Source: UBA3210 sp963610315 (GTDB taxonomy: Bacteria; Bacillota_I; Bacilli_A; RFN20; CAG-449). From it: a DNA stretch of 64,000 bases. Each line of letters opens with the position of its first letter. Position 1 is the stretch's first letter. The position numbers and the translations under genes are program-made. The notes beneath the pieces were generated by a model that was given only the letters and a program-made list of their open reading frames with translations, searched no databases and had not been told where the DNA came from. Where the stretch lies: the NCBI GenBank assembly GCA_963610315.1, contig CAVDMV010000001.1, positions 86,739 to 150,738 on the forward strand, given 5' to 3'. This document shows positions 9,056 to 18,438 of the stretch, in pieces.

Positions 9056-10609
9056 CTATTTAGCATAAATACCAATAGTTGCTTTGTTATTTTCAATTGA
9101 TTTAATTCGAATAGTATATTTTAAAGAATTACCATCATTAAATTTAAATTCACTTAATGAAGTAGTTCTAATAAAAGCATCGCTATTATAACTAAATGTA
9201 GAAGTTAAAACTGTTGTAGGATTCTTCTTTGAAACAACATTAATTAAATTGTTGTTCTTATTTAACATAACGCCGGTATTTGAATGAGCGATAGTTACAT
9301 ATTTTGAATCTGGTATGTCACTAGGATATTCATGAATATACTTAAATGTTTTTAATTTAGTATCAACTAAACCTAAACGTGCATCGACATGATAAATTTT
9401 AACAAATGATTTATCGATTAATTGATAAGAACCGTATTTATGTTGAACATCAAATTCATTTAATCCAGTTGGAGTATATAATTCAAGTAATAAATATTCA
9501 TCAAATGGTGAATAAGAATAATCTAAACTTGATGAAGGAATAAGTAATGCGCTACCTCCATCTTCTAAAGAAGTAATTTCATAATCACCTTCAGAAGAAA
9601 CTAAAGTAGGAGTTAACCAATTTAATTCATATTTAGAAAAAGCATTTTGATCACCAATATTTTGATCCATCATATCTAACTTACCAACTGGAGTAGTTGA
9701 AGAAGATGAATAATAATCAGATAAGCCTAATAAATGACCAAATTCATGAATAAAAATATGTCCATCAACTAGTAAGTTATTATTTTCATCTTTATATCCA
9801 CCATTCTTAAGATAATTATAGCTTAACCAAGTATAACTTGGGCAAGTTGGATTATCGATATTTGCTTCTTCTACATTAGTGACTGTATAAGCAAAAAGTG
9901 TCGTTAATAAATTATCCTTCATATTTGGAGTTAAAGTAGTATTATAGTAACTTTCATAATAAGAAATACAATCATTACCACTTCCATATGATTCATAATC
10001 GTTATTAGGGAAAACGATAGCTAATCCATCATAATATCCATCTTTATCAGAATCATAATTCTTCATTAAATCTGGATATTCTACTTTTAACCATGAAATA
10101 ACTTTATCTTTTAAATAAGTGATAGGATCACTATGAGAAGCAGTTTGAACATGTTCTAAAAGTGTAGTTCCAAGTGAACAATAATTAGTTACTGTTCCTT
10201 TTAAGCTAAATTTACCATAGCTTGATTTATGATAATAACTTGCTACACTTTCGTATCCAGTTGGATGAAGCGAATTAGGAGTATTAACGCTATCACCAAA
10301 GAAGACATTATAAATATCTTCCTTTGATTGTTCTTCATTAATACCTAATATTTCTGGAGTAAAATCAGTAAAATATACTGGAACTACAATTAATTCATTT
10401 TCGCCTTGTGAAGGAAATAAATGTTGATTTAATCCTGTTTTTATTTGCTCTAAAGTAATCTTTTGAAAATTATCTTTTTTTGTTTCACTTGAACTAGATT
10501 CGTTACTAGAAGAATCACTACTAGTTACACTTGAAGAAGACACCCCGTTACAAGAAAATAAAGTAATAGTAGCAAGTGTAACTAAAGCGTATGATAATAT
10601 TTTTTTCAT
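9056..10609 (-). CDS. Secreted lipoprotein metalloprotease, M6 (immune inhibitor A-like) family
   Basis: Predicted cell-surface zinc protease. 517 residues with a lipoprotein signal peptide (lipobox LFSC, Cys20), a Ser-rich linker to about residue 45, and a catalytic domain carrying HEFGHLLGLSDYY (HExxH at 288-292), the M6-type zinc motif. N-terminal strand NELIVVPVYFTDF is typical of M6 domains; DSDKDGYYDG at 186-195 resembles a calcium-binding loop. It lacks the C-terminal domains of full InhA proteins. It sits between obg and ruvAB, 15 nt from obg, so it is transcribed with housekeeping genes. The substrate is unknown. Confidence 0.8.
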   Translation of the reverse strand: MKKILSYALVTLATITLFSCNGVSSSSVTSSDSSSNESSSSETKKDNFQKITLEQIKTGLNQHLFPSQGENELIVVPVYFTDFTPEILGINEEQSKEDIYNVFFGDSVNTPNSLHPTGYESVASYYHKSSYGKFSLKGTVTNYCSLGTTLLEHVQTASHSDPITYLKDKVISWLKVEYPDLMKNYDSDKDGYYDGLAIVFPNNDYESYGSGNDCISYYESYYNTTLTPNMKDNLLTTLFAYTVTNVEEANIDNPTCPSYTWLSYNYLKNGGYKDENNNLLVDGHIFIHEFGHLLGLSDYYSSSSTTPVGKLDMMDQNIGDQNAFSKYELNWLTPTLVSSEGDYEITSLEDGGSALLIPSSSLDYSYSPFDEYLLLELYTPTGLNEFDVQHKYGSYQLIDKSFVKIYHVDARLGLVDTKLKTFKYIHEYPSDIPDSKYVTIAHSNTGVMLNKNNNLINVVSKKNPTTVLTSTFSYNSDAFIRTTSLSEFKFNDGNSLKYTIRIKSIENNKATIGIYAK

Positions 10610-10624
10610 TTATAAAATAGCCTC

Positions 10625-11902
10625 CTATTCGAAATAATCAAATTCGAAATCACAAAGAGTAACGCTATCCCCATCAACTGCGCCCATTTCTCTTAATTTG
10701 TCATCAACCTTTAAATTACGTAAGATTGATAATAATTTTAATACACCTTCATCAGATGTTAAGTTAATTAAAGAATATGTTCTTTCAATTCTTTCTCCAC
10801 AAATCTTAAATGCATGTGGGCCAACTTTTTCAATTCTAAATTCTTCTTTTAAGTCAAGATGAGCATCATAAACTTTAACATCTTGATCTTTTTCTTCATA
10901 AAGTGGGAAGTATTCAGCATTAGCGAGAACATCTTTAATCTTATAAAGAAGTATATCAATTCGATCATTAGTTAATGCAGAAATTGGATATACATCATAT
11001 TTCCCTTCTAAAGCCTTTTTAACTTTTTCATATTGTTCTTCAGTAATTTCATCTTCGACCTTACTACAAGCAACAATCATTGGTCTTTTTAATAAATTGA
11101 AACCATAAGTTTCTAATTCTTTATTAATTGTTTCAAAATCATTGAGTGGATCATCGTGAGTCATATCTAAAACATGAACGATAACTCGACATCTTTCAAT
11201 ATGTCTTAAGAATTGTAATCCTAATCCTTTTCCTTGGGATGCTCCTTCAATTAAGCCTGGTAAATCCGCGACAACAAATGAAGAGCCATCTTTTAAATAA
11301 GTAACACCTAAATTAGGTGTAATAGTAGTAAATGGATAATCAGCAATTTCAGGTTTTGCCGCGGAAATAACGCTTAATAAAGTAGATTTACCAACACTAG
11401 GTAAACCAACTAAGCCAACATCCGCGAGCAGTTTCATTTCTAAAGTAATAGTTCTTTCTTGACCAGGAAGACCATTTTCTGCAACTTTAGGAGCTTGAAT
11501 AACACTAGTAGTAAAGCAAGCATTACCTCTACCACCTCTACCACCTTTTGCGACAACAAATTCTTGACCTTCTTTTGATAAATCGGCAAGGAATGTATGA
11601 TTTGGTTCTTCAAATACGACAGTTCCAACTGGAACTTTAACATAGACATTTTCAGCCGCATGACCATACATTTTCTTCTTTTGGCCTTTTTCACCATCTT
11701 CAGCTTGAATCTTTTTGACGTGTGAGAATCTCATTAAAGTTGATTCATCACTAGTAGCTTTTAAAATGATGCTACCACCACGGCCTCCATTACCTCCGTC
11801 AGGTCCACCAAATTCATTTGATTTAATATGTAAAAAAGAAAGGGCTCCATTACCACCTCTTCCAGCTTTAACAACAAAAGGTCTTGTTTTATCAATAAAC
11901 AT
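10625..11902 (-). CDS. obg: GTPase Obg (CgtA)
   Basis: Ribosome-associated GTPase needed for 50S assembly and stress signalling. 425 residues: Gly-rich Obg fold (GGNGGRGGSIIL), G domain with GLPSVGKSTLL, DLPGLIEGAS and a degenerate G4 (ACSKVED), and the C-terminal OCT domain (VGPHAFKICGERIERT). Start chosen at MFIDKTRPF because AAAGGAG lies nine bases upstream; an in-frame TTG seven codons earlier overlaps that site. Downstream of rplU-prp-rpmA but separated from them by a terminator. Confidence 0.96.
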   Translation of the reverse strand: MFIDKTRPFVVKAGRGGNGALSFLHIKSNEFGGPDGGNGGRGGSIILKATSDESTLMRFSHVKKIQAEDGEKGQKKKMYGHAAENVYVKVPVGTVVFEEPNHTFLADLSKEGQEFVVAKGGRGGRGNACFTTSVIQAPKVAENGLPGQERTITLEMKLLADVGLVGLPSVGKSTLLSVISAAKPEIADYPFTTITPNLGVTYLKDGSSFVVADLPGLIEGASQGKGLGLQFLRHIERCRVIVHVLDMTHDDPLNDFETINKELETYGFNLLKRPMIVACSKVEDEITEEQYEKVKKALEGKYDVYPISALTNDRIDILLYKIKDVLANAEYFPLYEEKDQDVKVYDAHLDLKEEFRIEKVGPHAFKICGERIERTYSLINLTSDEGVLKLLSILRNLKVDDKLREMGAVDGDSVTLCDFEFDYFE

Positions 11903-11971
11903 AATAATTATCTCCTTTCTCAATTATGTAATAATTATACAAATAGTTTAGTTAAATCTCAATAAATAATC

Positions 11972-12005
11972 TCTCTCTTTTATCCTTTAGGATAAATGTA
12001 AGAGA
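11972..12005 (-). other. Hairpin in the obg leader
   Basis: TTATCC / GGATAA at 11980-11995 with a 4-nt loop, flanked by outer TCTCT / AGAGA. It lies between the rpmA terminator and obg, inside the probable obg 5' leader. No known riboswitch was recognised. Confidence 0.3.
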
Positions 12006-12017
12006 TAGATAGGAATT

Positions 12018-12052
12018 TAAAGAAATAAAAAGCATTTGGACACCCAAATGCT
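12018..12052 (-). terminator. Rho-independent terminator of rplU-prp-rpmA
   Basis: AGCATTTGG / CCAAATGCT at 12031-12052, loop of 4, followed on the minus strand by TTTTTATTTCTTT. It lies 12 nt after the rpmA stop. Confidence 0.9.
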
Positions 12053-12063
12053 TGATAACAAAA

Positions 12064-12357
12064 TTAATTATTTCCTTCGACTGGAACAACTGTTGCTTTA
12101 GTTCTTGATTTACCCCAGCGGACGAATTTAACAATACCATCGCATGTTGCGAAAATAGTATCATCTCCACCTTTCATAGTGTTAACACCTGGATAAATTT
12201 TTGTACCACGTTGGCGATAAATGATTGATCCTGCTGTGCAGAATTGACCATCTGAGACTTTACAACCTAATCTCTTAGATTCTGAGTCACGACCGTTCTT
12301 TGTAGAACCGACACCCTTTTTAGAAGCAAATAATTGAATATTTAATTTAAACATCAT
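12064..12357 (-). CDS. rpmA: 50S ribosomal protein L27 (precursor with cleavable N-terminus)
   Basis: Large-subunit protein whose N-terminus reaches the peptidyl transferase centre. The core ASKKGVGSTKNGRDSESKRL and GTKIYPG are diagnostic. It begins with the Firmicutes extension KLNIQLFA just before SKKG, the site cut by Prp; the protease gene is two genes upstream in this operon position (rplU-prp-rpmA). Two adjacent ATG codons at 12357 and 12354 are both possible; the first is placed six bases after GAAGGTG. About 97 residues. Confidence 0.95.
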   Translation of the reverse strand: MMFKLNIQLFASKKGVGSTKNGRDSESKRLGCKVSDGQFCTAGSIIYRQRGTKIYPGVNTMKGGDDTIFATCDGIVKFVRWGKSRTKATVVPVEGNN

Positions 12358-12378
12358 AGTTTGCACCTTCTTTCGTAT

Positions 12379-12672
12379 TTATTTTATTTTTATATATTTT
12401 GGATAACTCTCTTGTATAGTTTGTAATTGAATAATAATTACTTCGAGAACTTTAAGTGATTCACTTTGTTCTTTAAGAATTACTTTAGCGTATCCACTTT
12501 CTAAAGTAACACTTACAATGTCATCTTTATTAAATGCATTGAAACCACCGGTAACTATACTTGATACTCCGGCACAGATAAGATCTTGGCCAGATTCGGC
12601 AAATCCTGCATGTCCTTTTACTTCAAGTCCATAAGGTTTACCATCATGCGAAATCACATTAACTTGGATCAT
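12379..12672 (-). CDS. prp: Ribosomal-processing cysteine protease Prp
   Basis: Cysteine protease that removes the N-terminal extension of L27. 97 residues. The catalytic dyad motif is complete: GHAGFAESGQDLICAGVS, with His21 and Cys33. Located between rplU and rpmA, its conserved position in Firmicutes. The presence of both this enzyme and the L27 pre-sequence shows the processing pathway is intact. Six bases separate its start from the rplU stop. Confidence 0.93.
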   Translation of the reverse strand: MIQVNVISHDGKPYGLEVKGHAGFAESGQDLICAGVSSIVTGGFNAFNKDDIVSVTLESGYAKVILKEQSESLKVLEVIIIQLQTIQESYPKYIKIK

Positions 12673-12677
12673 ATTAA

Positions 12678-12986
12678 TTAAGCATTAATTGATTCGATTG
12701 TTAAACATGTGTATGGTTGACGATGACCTTGTTTTCTACGATAGTTAGCTTTGCTCTTATATTTGAAAACTAAGATTTTCTTTTGTTTGTCTTGTTTTTC
12801 AACTTTAGCAACTACTGTAGCACCTTGAACATATGGTGTACCAACGCTAGTCTTATCACCTGAAACAAGTAATACTTTGTCGAAAGTATATTCAGCACCT
12901 GCTTCAACATCTAACTTTTCAGTAAAGATTTTTTGACCAACTTCAACTTTAATTTGCTTTCCGCCAGTTTCGATAATTGCGTACAT
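12678..12986 (-). CDS. rplU: 50S ribosomal protein L21
   Basis: Large-subunit protein binding 23S rRNA. 102 residues, normal length: starts MYAIIETGGKQ, with the basic signature KILVFKYKSKANYRRKQGHRQPYT at the C-terminus characteristic of L21. First gene of rplU-prp-rpmA, preceded by a structured leader. Strong ribosome site AGGAGG. Confidence 0.97.
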   Translation of the reverse strand: MYAIIETGGKQIKVEVGQKIFTEKLDVEAGAEYTFDKVLLVSGDKTSVGTPYVQGATVVAKVEKQDKQKKILVFKYKSKANYRRKQGHRQPYTCLTIESINA

Positions 12987-13097
12987 AAATTTCGTTACCT
13001 CCTATTTTCTATAGACTTAGACTCGCTTTAAAGGTAGATTTTGACATCTTTAAAAAGACCTTTTCAATGCGGTTGAGGCCCTCTATAAGGCGACAAC
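12987..13097 (-). ncRNA. Candidate L21 leader RNA
   Basis: About 110 nt between the predicted start of transcription and rplU. Pairings visible: AAAGGT (13030-13035) with ACCTTT (13058-13063) enclosing a smaller TCTTT/AAAGA hairpin, and GC-richer segments such as GCCTCAACCGC. Firmicutes rplU operons are known to carry an autoregulatory L21 leader here; position and compactness agree. The assignment to that family is inference from location and pairing, not from a model search. Confidence 0.5.
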
Positions 13098-13103
13098 ATA
13101 TAT

Positions 13104-13132
13104 AAAATATCAAAAATAAAACATTAATTCAA
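13104..13132 (-). promoter_or_regulatory. Promoter of rplU-prp-rpmA
   Basis: -35 TTGAAT (13127-13132), 17-bp spacer, -10 TATTTT (13104-13109), read on the minus strand. It lies between the helicase gene stop at 13158 and the L21 leader. Confidence 0.5.
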
Positions 13133-13157
13133 TAAAATATTTCATCTTTTCAATTTT

Positions 13158-14639
13158 TTAGTTAAGAATAGAGAGTAAATTAATTAAAAGTTCTTTACTA
13201 GTAACAATTAGAATAATATTTTCTCTCGCTCTAGTTAAGCCTTGATATAACATCTTGACGATAGGATATTTAGTGTCTTCTATCTCTTTTCCTTTTAATT
13301 CTCCATCTTCATAATAAAAATAAGAATTTAAAATCATCACAACTTTTTGAAAGTCTTGTCCGACTACTTCATTTGAATCTAAAATATTTAAATTATCTTC
13401 TAAGCTAGCATTCATTTGTTTAATAGGATAACGAATAAATGTATAATCTAACTTATTTAATTCTAATGCTCTTTTTATAGCCTTCTTTTCATTAGGTTCA
13501 TAAATTATTGAGCAACTGTCCTTAAGAGGAATATCTTTATTAAAATTATTTAAGTTAAAGACGCAATCGATAAAAGAAATTACTTCTACATTTGATCTAA
13601 TTTTATTAGTTAAACGATAATGTGTCTCTTTAGTTTCTTGAAGAATTAATGAAATGACCTTTTTGGCATTTTCACTATTAAAGATTACTTGATTCGCGTC
13701 ATAAGAAAATATGCATCTCTTACGATTATCTTTTATATATTGAACAATTTTAAAGAATTTTTCATAAGGATAAATTCTTTGCGTTTCATCAAAGAAAATA
13801 TAATCATATTTATCGAGAGTTTTTAAAGATACTTTATTTAATTCTTTAATCGTTAAATTTTCAATTTTTTCATTTAAAATTCTATGTCCTTCGCTTAATG
13901 CTTCAACATTAATAATTAATACTTTACCTTTAAATGAAAAATCATAAGCTAAATCATATAGAAGCAATGTTTTACCAGTTCCAGGTGAACCTGTTAAAGC
14001 AAAAACATTACGTTTATTTTGCTTAATTAAATCTTTTATCTTCTTTTTAATATCTCTTTGATGAGGAGTTAAAATGTATTTTCCTTCAATGAATTTCTCA
14101 TTATTATTTAATGGAGAAACTAAAATATTCTTTGGATTATAAATTTCATCTAAATTGACTGATTGATCAACTGGTAATTTTAAATATTCTAAAAGTTCTT
14201 CTTTAGTCGATTCAACAAGTGTCTTATCTACTAATTTATATAATTTATTTACAACACTTTTATAAGTAAAATGAACTGCATGTTTTTTGCCGATAACATT
14301 AGTAAAATAACGGTTTTGTTTTAATTGATCTAGTACCTTATTTAAAGATATATCTCCGCTTTTAAGTTCGATATTAATTATTGTATCAGAAGTTATTTTT
14401 AATAAATCCATCTCTTTATTTAAATGTGGAACAACATAGCCAAAAATAAAACCTTCTACTAAAGAACAATTATCATTAATGCCTAAGAATTTTAATAATT
14501 TTTCGATATCTAAAATTTCATTATGATGATATTCACGTCCAGGATAAAAAGAACATAAATAAGAAACATAATTCTTAGAAATATCTTCTTCTTTTGAAAG
14601 TTTTACTAAATCATATAAAGATACTAATTTATAAGCCAT
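13158..14639 (-). CDS. Superfamily 1 helicase-like ATPase with N-terminal PD-(D/E)xK-like nuclease domain
   Basis: 493 residues. The C-terminal part carries a DUF2075/SF1 layout: Q-like LTPHQ near 190, Walker A GSPGTGKT (216-223), Walker B YIFFDETQR, a Lys/Arg motif YRLTNKIRSN, VVGQDFQKVVMIL, and motif VI-like QGLTRARENIILIV. The N-terminal 110 residues show E62, D78 and ELK (E91-K93), spaced as in PD-(D/E)xK nucleases (DLLKITSDTIINIELKSG). It follows dnaI by 8 nt. Possible roles are DNA or RNA processing at replication, or defence; no direct evidence chooses between them. Confidence 0.65.
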   Translation of the reverse strand: MAYKLVSLYDLVKLSKEEDISKNYVSYLCSFYPGREYHHNEILDIEKLLKFLGINDNCSLVEGFIFGYVVPHLNKEMDLLKITSDTIINIELKSGDISLNKVLDQLKQNRYFTNVIGKKHAVHFTYKSVVNKLYKLVDKTLVESTKEELLEYLKLPVDQSVNLDEIYNPKNILVSPLNNNEKFIEGKYILTPHQRDIKKKIKDLIKQNKRNVFALTGSPGTGKTLLLYDLAYDFSFKGKVLIINVEALSEGHRILNEKIENLTIKELNKVSLKTLDKYDYIFFDETQRIYPYEKFFKIVQYIKDNRKRCIFSYDANQVIFNSENAKKVISLILQETKETHYRLTNKIRSNVEVISFIDCVFNLNNFNKDIPLKDSCSIIYEPNEKKAIKRALELNKLDYTFIRYPIKQMNASLEDNLNILDSNEVVGQDFQKVVMILNSYFYYEDGELKGKEIEDTKYPIVKMLYQGLTRARENIILIVTSKELLINLLSILN

Positions 14640-14647
14640 AATTTCAC

Positions 14648-15562
14648 CTACTTATTCAATGAACAAAGTGCGATTGGACTTGTTTTTAAATAAAATATTT
14701 CATTTTTATTCACTATTTCATTATATATATCTTTATTTGCTTTTGAAGCCCCGGCATTATTTAAAGCTTCCATCGGCGATTTATTAGAAACATAAAAAGT
14801 TAATAAACCTAATTCGTTTCTTTTCTTAATAAGTGGTAAGATAATATCAGTTTTAATATTTGAATACATGCTTTCAAGCATAAAATTATCTAAGAATAAA
14901 TATTTTACTTTGGTCAACATTTCAAAATCAAATTCATAATTAGCCTTATTAAAACGATAATTATCTGATAAATCTTTAAAAAATCCTGAACAATCAATAT
15001 AAGAAATATATTCATCTTTTAATGATAATGATAAGGATTTAGAAAAAACAGACATCATAAAAGTTTTGCCAATTCCATCTTCTCCATAAAGATAAATTCC
15101 TTTATTTAATTCAATTCCTTTAGCGATTTTTGCCATCTTAGTCACAACTTTAGTTCGATCACTAGCAAAATAATTTAATAATTCTTTTAAAGGATAATTA
15201 AAATAGCTTTTATCAGTTTCACAAATGATGAATTTAGAAACGACGTTATCGTTTTCTAATTTAAAATTACAACGAGAAATAATTTCTTCTAATTTATTTT
15301 TCTTGTCATCGTAATAAAGTTTTAAAATAAAACCACCTTTTGAACAAGAATTTAACCCTTGGCAATTTTTACATTTTTCTTTATCTTTCATGACACGAGA
15401 AAAATAAGAAACATTTTTATAGACAAATTCTTCATTTAATGAATTCGCTTTAATAAAGTCAAACATCTCTTTATTTTCATAAACTTTTTTAAATGTTTCT
15501 TTTTTTATCTTTTCTATTTCATCATAGTCGAGATGAATAATGTCATCAATATTTACACTCAT
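14648..15562 (-). CDS. dnaI: Primosomal helicase loader DnaI
   Basis: Loads the replicative helicase at origins and stalled forks. 304 residues. The N-terminal domain has a zinc ribbon-like cluster (CKNCQGLNSC at about 65-74), followed by an AAA+ domain with Walker A GEDGIGKTFM and a Walker B-like YLFLDNF, and a sensor region (FYVSNKSP). Walker B has Asn in place of the usual Asp/Glu after Asp. It starts one base past the dnaB stop, matching the B. subtilis dnaB-dnaI order. Confidence 0.9.
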   Translation of the reverse strand: MSVNIDDIIHLDYDEIEKIKKETFKKVYENKEMFDFIKANSLNEEFVYKNVSYFSRVMKDKEKCKNCQGLNSCSKGGFILKLYYDDKKNKLEEIISRCNFKLENDNVVSKFIICETDKSYFNYPLKELLNYFASDRTKVVTKMAKIAKGIELNKGIYLYGEDGIGKTFMMSVFSKSLSLSLKDEYISYIDCSGFFKDLSDNYRFNKANYEFDFEMLTKVKYLFLDNFMLESMYSNIKTDIILPLIKKRNELGLLTFYVSNKSPMEALNNAGASKANKDIYNEIVNKNEIFYLKTSPIALCSLNK

Positions 15563-15563
15563 A

Positions 15564-16778
15564 CTATAATCCCTCGATTAAGGAAGATAAATCTTCTTTA
15601 GTCACATTTTCTTCACTTTCTTCAGTTTGAGAAGGAATATCAACATCGATTTTTTTACGACGAGAATTTTGTTTTAAATAATTCATCGCATCTAAGGTAG
15701 AAGAAATACCTTCTCTATTTAAACTCGCAGCAATTTTAGTAACATAAGTACGAGATAATTGGTTATTATTTCTTTCTAGGCAATAATCGATAAGGACATT
15801 TATAACTGAAGAATTTAAACCATAACTTTCATTTAATTCAGTAATAAGTTTGACGTCACTAGGTGAAACTGCCCCGTTATTTTGTTTAATCTTTAAATAA
15901 TCTAAAGCAGAATAAGTTTGCATCATTTCGACTTTTTTACCCATTTTACTAGTTGAACTATATGCGATATTATTTGAACCATTTTTTCTTAAAACTTGGT
16001 ATGATTTATCTTTTACACACAAATCTTTAACCATGTCGTAATCAATTTTTTCTTTTTCATCAGGTCGATATGATTGAGAAACATAATCTCCCATAATGTC
16101 TTCATTAACGCCGTAAAGTAAGGCGAGTTCAGAGATTTTTTTCATATCGCTTTTCTTAATAGCTTTAGGTAAAATATTTAAATTTTCTAGAGAAGATAAG
16201 AATTTTGCATTATCAAATCCTTTTGATACATCGATAACTTTTCTACCATATCCTCCGACAATATTAAGAGTAGAAGAATAAACATCTTCATCTAAAGAAG
16301 ACTTAAATACATCATTAAAAGATGCACTTATTTCATTATAGCCATCTAAATCGAGCTTTTTAGTTTTATATCTTCTTAAATATTGTTGAACTTTCTTTTC
16401 ACCAATACGAGAAATTAATAAACCTTTAAAAAGAATATCATCAAAGAATTCTTTTGGTGTTTTAGGCGCGTATAAAACGAATTTTAAAAATGATTGGCCT
16501 TTATCTTTTTTATAATAAGTTCTAATTAGACCAATACCTTCTAATTTATTTTTCGCTTCAGTTAAAATAGTAATATCGATGCCCATTTCTAAAAGAAGGT
16601 CTTCTAAAGATGCAATATCACTTTTCTTTTTATAATCAGCATATAGAGTTAGATATAAAGATATCGCGTGACTACCGACAATAGGTTGATAAAGCATAGT
16701 TAAAGTATCGTGATCAAAATCACTAATAATCGAATTTAAATATACTTCATAAAAATCTTCTTTGTTTAAATAAATCAT
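15564..16778 (-). CDS. dnaB: Replication initiation and membrane attachment protein DnaB (B. subtilis type)
   Basis: Acts with DnaD and DnaI to bring the replicative helicase to oriC. It is not the hexameric helicase of the same name in E. coli. 404 residues with the typical start (LYQPIVGSHAISLYLTLYAD), a winged-helix part, and a C-terminal DnaB/DnaD domain ending in the INVLIDYCLERNNNQLSRTYV signature at about 335-355. Ribosome site AGGTGA. First gene of the dnaB-dnaI-helicase unit, divergent from pyk. Confidence 0.9.
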   Translation of the reverse strand: MIYLNKEDFYEVYLNSIISDFDHDTLTMLYQPIVGSHAISLYLTLYADYKKKSDIASLEDLLLEMGIDITILTEAKNKLEGIGLIRTYYKKDKGQSFLKFVLYAPKTPKEFFDDILFKGLLISRIGEKKVQQYLRRYKTKKLDLDGYNEISASFNDVFKSSLDEDVYSSTLNIVGGYGRKVIDVSKGFDNAKFLSSLENLNILPKAIKKSDMKKISELALLYGVNEDIMGDYVSQSYRPDEKEKIDYDMVKDLCVKDKSYQVLRKNGSNNIAYSSTSKMGKKVEMMQTYSALDYLKIKQNNGAVSPSDVKLITELNESYGLNSSVINVLIDYCLERNNNQLSRTYVTKIAASLNREGISSTLDAMNYLKQNSRRKKIDVDIPSQTEESEENVTKEDLSSLIEGL

Positions 16779-16901
16779 AATGTCACCTACTTAGATTATC
16801 TTACAATTTTACATCAATAAATAAAAGAATATTTTTAAATTATGAAACATTAAAATTAAAATGTAAGCCCTTAGATTTATTATTTTCGAAAAAAGATAAT
16901 T

Positions 16902-16931
16902 TTATTCTTTTCTATTAATAGAAAATATAAT
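16902..16931 (+). promoter_or_regulatory. pyk promoter with an 18-bp palindromic operator candidate
   Basis: -10 TATAAT at 16926-16931 and a weak -35 TTATTC at 16902-16907. The entire 18-bp spacer, TTTTCTATTAATAGAAAA (16908-16925), is a perfect palindrome, a good position for a repressor to block RNA polymerase. The binding factor is unknown. The remaining divergent dnaB-pyk spacer (16779-16901) is AT-rich and showed no other clear element. Confidence 0.5.
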
Positions 16932-16981
16932 AGAATGTTTAAGTATTTTGTTTAAAAATATAAATGAAAAAGAGGTTTTAT

Positions 16982-18436
16982 ATGAATATTACAAAAAAGA
17001 CAAAAGTTGTATGTACAATTGGTCCTGCAAGTGATACTTATGAAAAATGTTTAGAATTATATCACGCAGGTATGAACGTTATGAGAATGAATTTCTCACA
17101 TGGTTCTTATGAAGAACACGGCAAAAAAGTCGCAATTGCAAAAAAATTATGGGAAAACGATAAAATTATCATGCCTTTAATGTTAGATACTAAAGGTCCT
17201 GAAATTCGTACTCATTTATTTAAAGATGGTAAAGCTAAATTCGAAACTAATTCAATCGTAAGAGTTTCTATGACAGAAGTTTTAGGTGATTCAACTCACT
17301 TCTCTGTTACTTATCCAGGCTTATATGATGACTGTGAAGTTGGCCAACACATCAAATTAGACGACGGTAATATCACATTCGTCATCGAAGAAAAAGACGA
17401 AAAGAAGAAAGAATTAGTTTGTAGAGCATTAAATCACCATGAAGTTAAAGATAGACGTGGTGTCAACTGCCCAGAAACTGAAATTCAAATGCCATATATT
17501 TCTGAAAAGGATTATAATGATATTGTATGGGGAACTAAACAAGAAGAAGTTGCTTATATTGCAGCATCATTTGTTAGAGATGCGAACGATGTCTTAGACA
17601 TTAGAAAGATCTTAGTTGAAAACGGTCGTTCAGATATTAAGATCATTTCAAAAATTGAAAACCCATTAGCAGTTAAAAACATCGACGATATCTTAAAAGT
17701 AACTGATGCAATCATGGTCGCTCGTGGTGACTTAGGGGTTGAAATTCCAGCAGAAGATGTTCCAGTAGTTCAAAAATTATTAATTGAAAAATGTAGAATC
17801 GCTGGTAAACCAGTCATTACTGCAACTCAAATGTTAGACTCAATGAAGACTAACCCAAACCCTACTAGAGCGGAAGTTTCTGACGTTGCTAATGCAGTTT
17901 CTTCAGGTACTGATGCAGTTATGTTATCAGCTGAATCTGCAAGTGGTGAATATCCAGTTGAAGCAGCTTCAATGCAAGCTAAGATTTCAGCAAAAATGGA
18001 AAAATATCTTCCATATGCTCATTTAGCTAATGAAGCTTTCGAAACATCAAATAAAAACAATAACGATGCTATTTCTAACGCAGTCGCTACAACAGCGATC
18101 TTAATCGATGCAAAATTAATTGTTGTTCTTGCTGAAACTGATGAAGCTATTTCACGTTTATCAAAAGCTAGACCATGCTGCCCAATCTTATCTGTATCTA
18201 ATGATATGAAGATTTGTAGAAGTTCGACATTAATGTGGGGTGTTTATCCAACTTACATTCCTTTCATTCCTCAATTAATTGAAGAAATGGAAGTATTCGC
18301 ACTTTTCAAAGCTAGAGAACTTGGTATCCCTGCAGGAAGTAATATCATTTTAACTGGTGGTACTCCAACAGGTTCTAACAAAACTAACTTCATGAAGATT
18401 ATCCGTACAAGAGAATTCAAAGAAATGGAGGACTAA
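16982..18436 (+). CDS. pyk: Pyruvate kinase
   Basis: Final glycolytic step, phosphoenolpyruvate plus ADP to pyruvate plus ATP. 484 residues. Motifs: TKVVCTIGPAS at the start, MRMNFSHG, LDTKGPEIR, the active-site segment IISKIENPLAV, MVARGDLGVEI and TATQMLDSM. The C-terminal allosteric domain is present but lacks the extra PEP-utiliser domain of Bacillus enzymes. Start at 16982 chosen since AAGAGG lies seven bases upstream; an ATG six codons earlier overlaps that site. The ROK kinase gene follows after 2 nt. Confidence 0.97.
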   Translation: MNITKKTKVVCTIGPASDTYEKCLELYHAGMNVMRMNFSHGSYEEHGKKVAIAKKLWENDKIIMPLMLDTKGPEIRTHLFKDGKAKFETNSIVRVSMTEVLGDSTHFSVTYPGLYDDCEVGQHIKLDDGNITFVIEEKDEKKKELVCRALNHHEVKDRRGVNCPETEIQMPYISEKDYNDIVWGTKQEEVAYIAASFVRDANDVLDIRKILVENGRSDIKIISKIENPLAVKNIDDILKVTDAIMVARGDLGVEIPAEDVPVVQKLLIEKCRIAGKPVITATQMLDSMKTNPNPTRAEVSDVANAVSSGTDAVMLSAESASGEYPVEAASMQAKISAKMEKYLPYAHLANEAFETSNKNNNDAISNAVATTAILIDAKLIVVLAETDEAISRLSKARPCCPILSVSNDMKICRSSTLMWGVYPTYIPFIPQLIEEMEVFALFKARELGIPAGSNIILTGGTPTGSNKTNFMKIIRTREFKEMED

Positions 18437-18438
18437 TT

